Source of the DNA: Methylobacterium mesophilicum
GTDB taxonomy: Bacteria > Pseudomonadota > Alphaproteobacteria > Rhizobiales > Beijerinckiaceae
Direction of reading: 5' to 3'
Assembly: GCF_022179445.1 (NCBI RefSeq)
Contig: NZ_BPQU01000010.1
Coordinates: 82,068-146,067, forward strand
DNA: 64,000 bases
Of this stretch, positions 43,918 to 52,404 are shown one piece after another. The position numbers and the translations under genes are program-made. The notes under the pieces were generated by a model, which ran no database searches, was not told the DNA's origin, and saw only the letters and a list, made by a program, of their open reading frames with translations. Numbering within the stretch: the first letter of the stretch is position 1; the number at the start of each line of letters is the position of its first letter.

Positions 43918-45843
43918 TCAAAGCTTGGAGGGCGTCTTGCGGCGTCCCTGGACACGGAAGAGGACGACGGCGTGCTCCGTCCTCCCCCAAGGAGGGGTGA
44001 CGTGGTGGACGGAGACCCGCTCGACGACGTCCGGCTGCCCGCCTCCCAGGTCGTGAAGGTCGAGCATCATCAGGATGCCGAAGGAGACGTTCGTCACGCC
44101 GTAGGCCACCTCTTGGAGTCCGTATTCCGCCACGACCTGGTCGTTGGTGAGCTTGCGGTCGGACTTCTTCAACTCCGCCACGAAGGTGAAGCGCATGTGC
44201 TTGAACAGGACGTCGACGCGTCCCCCGGCGATGTCGCTGGCCTCGGCCCCCAGGATGCCCGCGGAGGGCGAGCCCCACAGGAAGTCGAGGTAGTCCTCCT
44301 GAAGGACTTCCTCCTTCGGCAGCTTGGCCGGGTCCCGCTCGAACAGGTACTTGGCCCGCCGATAGGTGCTGGAGCCGACGTTGCTCCGCTGGACCACGAA
44401 CTGCAGGGTCAGCCACAGGGCGATCTCGAACAGGGCGCGAGCCTCCGGATACCTGCGGAAGTGCTCGTTCCTGCCCAAGGCCTTGATCATGTCGTCGTAC
44501 AGGTCCGACACCACGGCGGACATGCTCTCGCCGACCAACGTCATCATGGCGCCGGCGACGCGCGCCATCGCCGATGCCCGGCCCGCCTCGGGGATGCTCT
44601 CCAGGATGGCGGCGGCCGGTGAGCTCCCGGGCGCCGCCTCAGTAGGGCGGTGGGCGACGACCCCCTCGCGGGCGGCGGCCACCCGGGCGCGCAGCCCCGC
44701 GACATCGGGCAGGAGCCCCGACCCCGAATTCTCCTCGATCCACTGGTCGAGGGTATCCAGGGAATGCAAATCTCGTTTCAGGGCGCCGACGATCCGGGGC
44801 CGAAGGACGGCCTCAAGGCCGCCGTCCGCGCCCCGCACCATGATGCTGCGGCTCGCCGAGTAGACGGAGACCAATTCGTCCTGGATGACGGCGGCGGCGT
44901 TGAGCCAGGCCCGTTTCGCCAAGCTGGTGTCGAGGGAGCCCAACCGGAGCGCGAGCATCGACCAGTGGACGCGCTCCCGGCCCCGAACGCCGAGCCAGGA
45001 CGACGTCTCCTCAGGCCGGTCGGATGGAGACAGGTGGGCCGTGTACGCGAAGGCGGCCGCCTTGATGCCGTCGATGCCGTCACGGAGGTCGCCTTGGGTC
45101 CGGCCGGTCTGGAACGCGACCAACATGTCCAGGCAGCGGCGATACAGCCCGGCGTCAGGGCGCTCCTCGCTCGTCGCCTCGGACCGCCCGAACCAGTCCC
45201 GGGCCTCCCGGAACGACCGGAGCGCGTCCTCCTCCGTCGTCGCGTCGAGGCCGGCGCGGAGCGCGTCGAGCCCGAGCTCCATGGCGACCTCGTCCTCGGC
45301 CTCCACGACGTGGAGGAGCTTGCCCAGGACGGCGTGCAGGTCCGGGTCCGGCTCCCGTGCGAGCAGCGCGCCCGTGACGTTGGCCGCATGGCGCAGGAAG
45401 TCGCCGTCGTCCGTCGGGTCGAGCTCGATCATCTCCGCCTGGAGCCGCCGCAGCAGGGCGCGGTCCGACTGGGCGAGGATCATCGCGGACTTCAGGGCCT
45501 GGGCGCGCGCGCCGTAATCGCTGGCGCGGTTCCCGGCCCGTTCCAGGAACGCGCGACCGAGCACGCCCGCGGCCTCCGGACGCAACCGGCCACCGTGGCC
45601 GAGCCAGGCGGCGATGCCGGCCATCGCGACGACGTCGCCGGCCTCCCGGATGATCTCGACCGCGGCCGGGACGGCTTTCGCGGCGTCGTGATACGACGCC
45701 AGCGCGACGAACAGGTCGGCGCCCTCGACGCCCCGGCCCATTTCGCGGACGGCCTCGCGCAACCGCCCGGGCGAGACCGACGACAGGTCGGCGAATTCGG
45801 CCTCGTCCCGGGCCAGAAGCCGTCGCAGAACGTCCTCCGCCAC
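43918..45843 (-). CDS. Large effector-like protein with C-terminal PD-(D/E)XK nuclease domain
   Basis: The 641-residue protein begins at GTG 45843, 14 bases after the SMC-like gene's stop; a longer frame to 45960 would overlap that gene. Residues 1-400 are helical and repeat-like and I do not recognise them. The last 100 residues hold the nuclease core: Asp544 (GGRVDVLF), E558 and K560 in FVAELKKSD, and Q569 in DQVVAEY. This D...ExK...Q order is the PD-(D/E)XK signature and is typical of effectors of ABC-3C and Lamassu systems. It is the last gene of a four-gene unit. DNA cleavage on activation is inferred, not shown. Confidence 0.8.
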   Translation of the reverse strand: MAEDVLRRLLARDEAEFADLSSVSPGRLREAVREMGRGVEGADLFVALASYHDAAKAVPAAVEIIREAGDVVAMAGIAAWLGHGGRLRPEAAGVLGRAFLERAGNRASDYGARAQALKSAMILAQSDRALLRRLQAEMIELDPTDDGDFLRHAANVTGALLAREPDPDLHAVLGKLLHVVEAEDEVAMELGLDALRAGLDATTEEDALRSFREARDWFGRSEATSEERPDAGLYRRCLDMLVAFQTGRTQGDLRDGIDGIKAAAFAYTAHLSPSDRPEETSSWLGVRGRERVHWSMLALRLGSLDTSLAKRAWLNAAAVIQDELVSVYSASRSIMVRGADGGLEAVLRPRIVGALKRDLHSLDTLDQWIEENSGSGLLPDVAGLRARVAAAREGVVAHRPTEAAPGSSPAAAILESIPEAGRASAMARVAGAMMTLVGESMSAVVSDLYDDMIKALGRNEHFRRYPEARALFEIALWLTLQFVVQRSNVGSSTYRRAKYLFERDPAKLPKEEVLQEDYLDFLWGSPSAGILGAEASDIAGGRVDVLFKHMRFTFVAELKKSDRKLTNDQVVAEYGLQEVAYGVTNVSFGILMMLDLHDLGGGQPDVVERVSVHHVTPPWGRTEHAVVLFRVQGRRKTPSKL

Positions 45844-45856
45844 CGTGGAACCCGCC

Positions 45857-47830
45857 TCAGAAAAGGAATCGGCCGCCTTCAGCGTGGAGCGTTTGCCGGC
45901 CAGGGACAACTCCCAAAAGGCTGGGCTTGGTGGCGGCGCCGACGATGACCTGGGTGTCACCGGTCTCGGTGATGACCTCCTGCACGCTCGCCATCAATGC
46001 GGCGAAATCGTCGTCGGTCATCTCCTGCGACCGCGGGCTGTCGAGGACGAGCAGGCCGGGATACCGCCCGAAGCGGCGGCGGCGCGCGACGGCGACGACC
46101 GCCAGGGCCGCGGCGATGCGAACCCGGAGGTTCTCGCCGGGCGACAGTTTCGTGAACGTGATGTCAGCCCCGCCTTGCCGGATGTCGAGGGCGTTGTTGC
46201 TGGACCAGCTCATGCTCTCGACGTGCTGGACGCCGAAGCGCCGGGAGAGGGCGGCCACCTCTTCCGAGACCTCTTTGAGGACGTCCTGCTGCAGGTCGTC
46301 GAACAGTTCGCGGGTGACCTTCTCGACCTGGCGCAAAACCGAGGCGTCGTCGTCCACGACCGTCTTCACCGGTGCCGCCACCTCCGCGATGATCTCCCTC
46401 AACTGCTCTGCCTGCGCCTCCAGGGCCCTCACGCGGAATTCCGTGTCCGGGTCCTCGGCCGAGGCGAGTTCCGCGGCGATCTCGCCGATGCGCGCCTGGT
46501 TGTCGTCGCGGGCCGCCTCGGCCTCGCGCAGGCGTTTACGCGCGGCGGCGAGTTCCGCGTTCAGGCGGGCCACGACTTGCTCGGCCTCGCGCACGTCGGC
46601 CTGGAGGTCGTCGATGCGGAGGCCGTCCTCCTCCTCGACATGCCTCTCGCCGCAGAGTGCGCACGTCCCCACGCCCTCCGCGGTCTCGTACCGTTTCGCG
46701 TCGATGCCGTTGTCGCACGACGGGCAACACACGGGCCGAAGCCGCCGGAACACCATGCCCGCCGCCAATTCGTCCCGCACCTGTCGCAGGGTTCGCTTGA
46801 GCTCGGCAACGGACTCCTGCGCCGCGGTGGCCTGCCGGTCGAGCGCATCGACGCGTTCCTCCGTCGCGGTGACCGCCTTGCGAAGCGGCATCGTTTCCCG
46901 GTCGCGGGTCACGAGCGCCATCCGGAGGCGCGGACGGTCGACCGGCGTCCCGCTCCGGGCGCGCAGTTCGCGCAATTCGTTCTCGGTCCCCTTGAGGCGC
47001 TCGGCCAGCCGACCCCCGGCGGGCTCCGCCGAGGGCGCCTTCGCGCCTTCGGCGCTGACCTTCTTGTATGCCGTGGCCGCCGCCGTGAGGGTGGTGATCC
47101 ACGGCAAGCCCATGAACATCTGCAGGAGCCGCAGGGGAACCCCGTCGTGGACGACGTTCCCGAAGACCGCCGTGCCGGGGCCGTGGACGAAGAACGACGT
47201 CGCGATGGCGTTCCAGCCGTGGGTACGCTGACCGTGCGTCTTATTGAACGCGTGAAAGGAGCCGAAGCCGAACTCCTCCATCATGTTGTCGGCCACGGCC
47301 TGCTCGAAGGGCTTGTCGGCCGGCCCGGCATAGAGGTCGATCCCCCCGTCTCCGTCCTCGCGCCAGAGCGTTCCCCGCGCCATGCGCGGATCGACCTCGC
47401 CCGCCTCCTTCTCGACCCGTACGCGATAGTGGGTCGCGTCCACGCGGAACGCCACCTCGACGAGGCTGAGCCAGCCCCAGACATCGGGCTTCACGAAGCC
47501 CGGGAATTCCCCGCGCAGCGCCGCCTGGAAGATGTTGATGAGGCTCGACTTGCCACGGGAATTCCTGTCCGACAGGAAGGCCCAGAGCCCCGGACCCATC
47601 TCGCCGTCGCCCTCGGGCCAGCGGAAGGCGATGTCGCCGTCCGCGTCGGTGCCCTGCTTGCGCCCCTCAAGCGAGATCCACGCGACACGAAGCTGGCGGC
47701 GTCGCGGGAGCGCCGACTGGGGCACGATGCCGTGGCGGTCGAGGACGGCCTGGACCTCCTCCGGCGAAACCTTGGCCTTCGCGGCAATCGTACCGACCCA
47801 GTCGTCGGCGTTCGTCGGCGTCGTCGTCAT
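45857..47830 (-). CDS. SMC/Rad50-like ATPase with zinc hook
   Basis: The 657-residue protein has a Walker A-like site (DRNSRGKSS, about 88-96), a coiled coil from about 265 to 510 interrupted by a zinc hook of two CxxC pairs (C369/C372 and C390/C393), an ABC signature LSPGEN (562-567) and Walker B LLVLDSPR (593-600). The SP following the Walker B Asp, in place of EP, and the small size are features of the SMC-like subunits of Lamassu (LmuB) and ABC-3C systems. Such proteins sense foreign DNA and release a nuclease. ATG 47830 overlaps the middle gene's stop by four bases. Confidence 0.85.
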   Translation of the reverse strand: MTTTPTNADDWVGTIAAKAKVSPEEVQAVLDRHGIVPQSALPRRRQLRVAWISLEGRKQGTDADGDIAFRWPEGDGEMGPGLWAFLSDRNSRGKSSLINIFQAALRGEFPGFVKPDVWGWLSLVEVAFRVDATHYRVRVEKEAGEVDPRMARGTLWREDGDGGIDLYAGPADKPFEQAVADNMMEEFGFGSFHAFNKTHGQRTHGWNAIATSFFVHGPGTAVFGNVVHDGVPLRLLQMFMGLPWITTLTAAATAYKKVSAEGAKAPSAEPAGGRLAERLKGTENELRELRARSGTPVDRPRLRMALVTRDRETMPLRKAVTATEERVDALDRQATAAQESVAELKRTLRQVRDELAAGMVFRRLRPVCCPSCDNGIDAKRYETAEGVGTCALCGERHVEEEDGLRIDDLQADVREAEQVVARLNAELAAARKRLREAEAARDDNQARIGEIAAELASAEDPDTEFRVRALEAQAEQLREIIAEVAAPVKTVVDDDASVLRQVEKVTRELFDDLQQDVLKEVSEEVAALSRRFGVQHVESMSWSSNNALDIRQGGADITFTKLSPGENLRVRIAAALAVVAVARRRRFGRYPGLLVLDSPRSQEMTDDDFAALMASVQEVITETGDTQVIVGAATKPSLLGVVPGRQTLHAEGGRFLF

Positions 47831-48516
47831 GCCTCGGCCCTCAGCCGCCGGATGCGGGCCAGGACCCGGTCCTTGATGGACGGGATCTCGGTGCCAAGCG
47901 GCGCATCCCTGTATTCCTGGTGGAGGTACTGATCGTCCTTGAGGCTGGACCCGCTGCGCAGGCCGGCGAGCGTCGACACCAGCCCGGCCCTGTCCCGGTA
48001 CCAGGCCAGCGACGGATGCTGCCGGATCACGTCCTCCATGAACGGGAACGCCGCCGGCTCGATCCGGAAATCGTGCCGGCGTTGGCCGCTGGTCTGTCGA
48101 AACGGCGTCACCATCCCGTAGGCGCGGAGGATGGACAGGGCCGTCTCGATGTTCTGGAAGGCCCCCCGGTGCCACCGGACCATGCCGACCAGCCTTTCGC
48201 TGGGCTCGTCGGCATCGAAGATCGCCTCGGCCTGCGCGAGCAGCGACGGGTCGCCCTCGGTTTCGTGCCGGTCCAGCAGCGCATCGGCCAGGTAGTCCGG
48301 GTAGCGGACGAGGAAGTCCATGGCCATCGCCCGCTTCTCGCCGCGGAACACCCTTTGGTCGCCCGGACCGGCCCGTGCGGGGTCGACCGGTTCGCTGCCG
48401 AGGGCCAGGATGAAGAGCAGCCTGATGGCGTCGCGGTTGTTGTAGCCCGTATGGTTCTCGCGAGCGGGCGCCGCGCCGATGGGCGCCGGTCCCGGAGTGC
48501 TCGTACCCGCCGTCAT
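47827..48516 (-). CDS. Middle component of an ABC-3C-like system (winged-helix protein)
   Basis: The 229-residue protein has an N-terminal helical part (NNRDAIRLLFILALGSEPVD) and a winged-helix-like region (NIETALSILRAYGMVTPFRQ, then RHDFRIEP). Small proteins of this kind placed directly before the SMC-like gene are the middle components of ABC-3C systems and LmuC in Lamassu. I assign it by position, size and the winged-helix look; sequence similarity alone is weak. It overlaps the SMC-like gene by four bases (47827-47830) and follows the KfrA-like gene by 117 bases. Confidence 0.6.
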   Translation of the reverse strand: MTAGTSTPGPAPIGAAPARENHTGYNNRDAIRLLFILALGSEPVDPARAGPGDQRVFRGEKRAMAMDFLVRYPDYLADALLDRHETEGDPSLLAQAEAIFDADEPSERLVGMVRWHRGAFQNIETALSILRAYGMVTPFRQTSGQRRHDFRIEPAAFPFMEDVIRQHPSLAWYRDRAGLVSTLAGLRSGSSLKDDQYLHQEYRDAPLGTEIPSIKDRVLARIRRLRAEA

Positions 48517-48633
48517 CGTGCCGGGACCGTTCGTGACGCAACCTGAAGGACGTTCGCCGGGGACAATGCCGGCATGGCCGTGCCGTTCCTCGCGACGCCG
48601 TCCTGTCCGCCAACCCGGTCCCGTCTCCGCCCG

Positions 48634-49371
48634 TCAGGCGGCGTCGTCCTCCGGCCGGCGCCGGCGGTAGCGGCCCGAGCCCTCGGCGGCGAACAGCTTC
48701 TTGAACTTGACCCGCTGGTCGATCACCCCCCGGAGCAGGTCCGTCCCCCATTCCCCCGGGTGCTCCTCCGCCTCCTTGACGAACTCGTGGCCGATCCTCG
48801 GCAGGATGTCGGTCAGGTGCATCGGCTCCCGCTCCGGCAGGATCTCCCAGATCTCCTGCGCCACCCTCCGCCAGAAGGCGCGCGCCCGCACGAGATGCAG
48901 GTGCTTCCTCTCCCGTTCGAGCTCGACGCCCAGCCGCGCGATCTCGGCGCGCTGCGCCTCGATGACGGCGTCGCGCGCATCGACCATCCCCAGCGCCTCG
49001 TTCCGCAACTCGCGCTCGGTCGCGACGGCCTCGGCCATGCGGACGCGCTCACGCTCCAGAACCATCGCCGCCTCGGCCTGCGCCGCCTTCCACAACTCCA
49101 CGCCGGCCTTGGCGAGGTGCGCGGAGACCGTGTCCGGTATCCCCGCAAGCTCGATGACCGGGCTGTAACCACGGTCCTCCGCCCATTGCGCCAGGTGCTC
49201 GCCGACGACCTGGTTGTTGCCCGCCACGCCCGCGTTGCGCTTCACCCGCGCCCAGACGTTCCCCAGGGCCACCCGCTCCTTGCCCTCGGCGCGGATCTCG
49301 TCGGCCGCCCGCCAGACCTCCCACTTCCGGCGGTCGTTCACCGGCATCGCCCGAGCCCGCTTCCCCGCCAT
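48634..49371 (-). CDS. KfrA-like DNA-binding protein with coiled coil
   Basis: The 245-residue protein starts with a KfrA_N-type helix-turn-helix (WEVWRAADEIRAEGKERVAL, then NVWARVKRNAGVAGNNQVVGEHLAQW) and continues with a long coiled coil (about 95-165). The last 80 residues are a separate domain without match. KfrA is a plasmid autorepressor with a coiled-coil tail; stand-alone KfrA_N proteins also precede integrases and defence genes. I chose ATG 49371 behind GGGGGTG; GTG 49383 is possible. It probably regulates, or belongs to, the SMC-nuclease operon that follows. Confidence 0.75.
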   Translation of the reverse strand: MAGKRARAMPVNDRRKWEVWRAADEIRAEGKERVALGNVWARVKRNAGVAGNNQVVGEHLAQWAEDRGYSPVIELAGIPDTVSAHLAKAGVELWKAAQAEAAMVLERERVRMAEAVATERELRNEALGMVDARDAVIEAQRAEIARLGVELERERKHLHLVRARAFWRRVAQEIWEILPEREPMHLTDILPRIGHEFVKEAEEHPGEWGTDLLRGVIDQRVKFKKLFAAEGSGRYRRRRPEDDAA

Positions 49372-49449
49372 CGCCCGACACACCCCCGCAGGCCGCCAAG
49401 GTGCGCGGACACGGTTAACGAAGGCCGAATGACCCGTAGCAAGACTTGC

Positions 49450-49473
49450 GTAGCGCCATTGGGTACGCGCTAC
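49450..49473. promoter_or_regulatory. Inverted repeat upstream of the KfrA-like gene
   Basis: GTAGCGC (49450-49456) and GCGCTAC (49467-49473) are separated by 10 bases, 80-100 bases upstream of the KfrA-like start. The location suits an operator for autoregulation, but nothing else supports it. The rest of 49384-49694 shows no gene. Confidence 0.35.
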
Positions 49474-49831
49474 CTACCGAATCGATCCGGACAGGCCGCC
49501 GCCCAAGCCGCGCCCGAGGCAAGCGTAGCGCCGGCCAGGCGGCCGAACGGCGGCTATCACATTGAGCCTCCACATCTATCCGGGGAACAAAACGGGGCTG
49601 AAAGTCCTGACCTGGACTTGGCCGTCAGGCTCCGGAGAGACCATGGCCGCGCGCAACCACACCCGAACCGTGGACGCCGAATGGCGGCTTGGGGTGGATG
49701 AACGAACCCGCTCGCGCGGGATGGGTGGCAGCTTTGAGGCTAGCGGATTGACCCGAGCGCCCTGCGCCAATTGAGCGCCGCCCAGCCCGGGCGGACGATC
49801 CCGGCTCCCTTACTTCGAGTGGAGCCATCCC

Positions 49832-50740
49832 ATGACCATCCTCGCCGTTCCCGCCGCTGCCGGCGGCTCGCTGCGCCAGCGCCTGATCGACGACATGACC
49901 CTGCGCCGGTTCTCCCGGGCGACGCAGCGCAACTACATCCGCGACGTCGGGCGGCTGGCCGCCTTCCTGCGGCGATCACCCGATACCGCGACCGGCGACG
50001 ACCTGCGCCGCTTCCAGATCGCCCAGCAGGAGGTCGGCCTCGGCGTGCCGACCATGAACGCCATCGTCTCCGCCCTGCGCTTCTTCTTCGTCCAGACGCT
50101 CAACCGCCCCGATCTCGCCCGGGGGCTGGTCCGCCTCAACCAGCCGCGCACCCTGCCCGACGTGCTGAGCGCCGGCGAGGTCGGGCGTCTGCTCGATGCC
50201 ACGGTCTGCCTGAAGCATCTCGCCGCCCTGTCCCTCGCCTACGGCGCGGGACTGCGCGTGGCCGAAGTCGCCGCGCTTCGGATCGGCGATGTCGACTCGA
50301 CCCGCATGCTCCTGCGGATCGAGCGTGGCAAAGGCGGCCGCGACCGCAACGCGATGCTGTCGGCCGATCTCCTGGACCTGCTGCGGCGCTGGTGGCGCGA
50401 GGGGCACCGGCAGGGCGTCCTGCAGCGCCAGGGCTGGCTGTTCCCCGGGCAGGACTGGACACGGCCGATCAGCACGCGCCAGCTGCACCGCGTCGTCGTC
50501 GAGGCGGCGCGCTCGGCCGGGATCCCCAAGCGCGTCGGTCCCCATACCCTGCGCCACTCCTTCGCCACCCATCTCCTGGAGGACGGCGTCGACATCCGCG
50601 TCATCCAGGTTCTGCTCGGGCACAGCCGGCTCGACACCACCGCCCTCTACGCCAAGGTCGCCACCCGGACGGTGCGGGCCGTGACCAGCCCCCTCGACAG
50701 GCTCGCCCTGTTCCACAGGCAGGGGCCCGCGCCGGGCTGA
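49832..50740 (+). CDS. Tyrosine recombinase/integrase of the IS91-type unit
   Basis: The 302-residue protein has an N-terminal SAM-like core-binding domain (MTLRRFSRATQRNYIRDVGRL) and a catalytic domain with Arg in YGAGLRVAEVAALR, HTLRHSFATHLLEDG (H-x-L-R), LLGHSRLDTTALY with His and the nucleophile Tyr. It is 4 bases upstream of the transposase, a pairing found repeatedly with this IS91 subgroup. All catalytic residues appear intact. Confidence 0.9.
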   Translation: MTILAVPAAAGGSLRQRLIDDMTLRRFSRATQRNYIRDVGRLAAFLRRSPDTATGDDLRRFQIAQQEVGLGVPTMNAIVSALRFFFVQTLNRPDLARGLVRLNQPRTLPDVLSAGEVGRLLDATVCLKHLAALSLAYGAGLRVAEVAALRIGDVDSTRMLLRIERGKGGRDRNAMLSADLLDLLRRWWREGHRQGVLQRQGWLFPGQDWTRPISTRQLHRVVVEAARSAGIPKRVGPHTLRHSFATHLLEDGVDIRVIQVLLGHSRLDTTALYAKVATRTVRAVTSPLDRLALFHRQGPAPG

Positions 50741-50744
50741 GGCG

Positions 50745-51977
50745 ATGCCCGCCACGACGGGCACGACGACGGCCGCCACCATCGAACTGGCCGACGTCTT
50801 CCGCGCCGCCGGTCCAGCCTACCGCGCCGATCAGGCCGGCCATCTGAGCCTGGACACGCTGAAGGTGATGGCGGCGATCGAGCACTGCCGCACGGCCAGC
50901 CTCGGCGGCCATGTCGAGGGCTGCGATGCGTGCGGCCACCTGCGCATCGCCTACAACTCCTGCCGCAACCGGCATTGCCCCCGCTGCCAGGGCGCGGCGG
51001 CCCGCGACTGGCTCGCCGCGCGCGAGGCCGACCTCCTGCCGGTCGGCTACTTCCACGTCGTCTTCACCCTGCCGGCCGAGATCGCCGCCATCGCCTTCCA
51101 CAACAAGGCCGCCGTCTACGACCTGCTGTTCCGAGCGGCGAGCACCACCATGATGCGGATCGCCGCCGACCCGAAGCACCTCGGGGCCCGCATCGGTCTC
51201 ACCGCCGTGCTCCACACCTGGGGCTCGGCCATGATCCACCATCCCCACCTCCACATGATCGTCCCCGGCGGAGGCCTCTCGCCGGACGGGACCCGATGGG
51301 TCGCGTCGCGCCCTGCCTTCCTCCTGCCGGTGCGGGTGCTGGGCATGCTGTTCCGCCGCCTGTTCCTCGAAGGGCTCGCCGCCCTCCACGAGGCCGGGAC
51401 GCTCGTCTTCTTCGGCACCCTGGCTCCGCTCTCGGATCCCAGGGCCTTCGCCCGCGCGCTCGCCCCGGTGCGCAGGAAGCGCTGGGTGGTCTACGCCAAG
51501 CCGCCGTTTGCCGGGCCGAAGGCCGTGCTCGCCTACCTGGCGCGCTACACCCACCGCGTCGCAATCTCCAGCCGACGCATCCTCGCCTTCGACGGGGCGA
51601 GTGTCAGCTTCCGCGTCAAGGACTACCGGCGCGACGAGGCCGGACGGCCGCGGGTCATGACCCTGTCGGCCACGGAGTTCATCCGGCGCTTCCTGCTCCA
51701 TGTCCTGCCGCGCGGCTTCCACCGCATCCGGCACTACGGCCTCCTCACGGGCGCAAACCGGAAGGCAGGCCTGGCCCACATCCGCGCGATCCTCGGCGTC
51801 CCGGCCCCGCCTCGCCCCACCGCCGACGCGCCCGATCCGCAGGACAGCCCCGGCAAGGCCCGCTCGCCTTGCCCCTGCTGCGGCGGTCCCATGATGATCG
51901 TCGGGTCCTTCGCGGGCTGGCATCAGCCCCGGGGGCCGCCGTTCCGCTCCACGTCGCACCGGGCCGGTTCGCCATGA
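50745..51977 (+). CDS. IS91-family transposase
   Basis: The 410-residue HUH transposase has an N-terminal zinc-binding region (CDACGHLRIAYNSCRNRHCP, then RCQ), the HUH motif in HPHLHMIVPGGG, and the catalytic tyrosine region YLARYTHRVAISSRR. These enzymes move DNA by rolling-circle transposition and can mobilise neighbouring sequence, here possibly the defence operon on its left. Length and residues look complete, so it may be active. Confidence 0.9.
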   Translation: MPATTGTTTAATIELADVFRAAGPAYRADQAGHLSLDTLKVMAAIEHCRTASLGGHVEGCDACGHLRIAYNSCRNRHCPRCQGAAARDWLAAREADLLPVGYFHVVFTLPAEIAAIAFHNKAAVYDLLFRAASTTMMRIAADPKHLGARIGLTAVLHTWGSAMIHHPHLHMIVPGGGLSPDGTRWVASRPAFLLPVRVLGMLFRRLFLEGLAALHEAGTLVFFGTLAPLSDPRAFARALAPVRRKRWVVYAKPPFAGPKAVLAYLARYTHRVAISSRRILAFDGASVSFRVKDYRRDEAGRPRVMTLSATEFIRRFLLHVLPRGFHRIRHYGLLTGANRKAGLAHIRAILGVPAPPRPTADAPDPQDSPGKARSPCPCCGGPMMIVGSFAGWHQPRGPPFRSTSHRAGSP

Positions 51978-52404
51978 CCCGGCATGGCCTGACGCCGCCA
52001 ACCACCCGCGGAGCCGCGCCCCGGGGCATGCCTCACCGTGTGCCGAATGCCAGGATGGGCCGCGCAACCGCGATCGTCGAACCCCGGTCGGCTTCGCCAA
52101 GACCCGGGGGCCCGCCAGTCCGGCAGCCCTCAGCCTCGCAACCGGCGAGGTTTGCCCACCGTTGCTCCGCCCCTGGGGGCGACGCCTAACCCAAATCCCC
52201 ATAGGACCGCCCGCCATCCCGCGGGTTCGTTCATCCACGACTTTCGTACGCCTCGCGGCGACCGAAACTCTTCAGGTAAGCTGCCGGTCCGCTCTCGGCG
52301 TCGTGTCGCTGAAAGCGGACCTCGCGGCCAAAGCTCACGACGCGGAATACTGTCCTTCGGTGACTTGCTCCACCCGAGAGCGAGTGAGCGAGGAAGGGGT
52401 TTCC
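51978..52404. other. 3' flank of the IS91-type element and repeat fragments
   Basis: The first 240 bases are the noncoding right part of the element, ending at about 52237. Then, at 52285-52330, GCCGGTCCGCTCTCGG and CGCTGAAAGCGGACC resemble the AAGCGGAC-containing dispersed repeats. No gene is seen. Confidence 0.45.

Larger units (their letters stand above)
49695..52237 (+). mobile_element. IS91-type element with tyrosine recombinase
   Basis: TGGATGAACGAACCCG (49695-49710) followed by CGCGGGATGG recurs inverted at 52214-52237 (CCATCCCGCGGGTTCGTTCA, then TCCA). Between these lie a tyrosine recombinase and an IS91-family transposase in tandem. The repeats contain GAAC/GTTC, the target tetranucleotide of IS91-type elements, and small hairpins as in their oriIS/terIS ends. 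I take them as the approximate boundaries (2.5 kb); the exact ends are uncertain because IS91-type elements lack classic inverted repeats. Confidence 0.65.
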
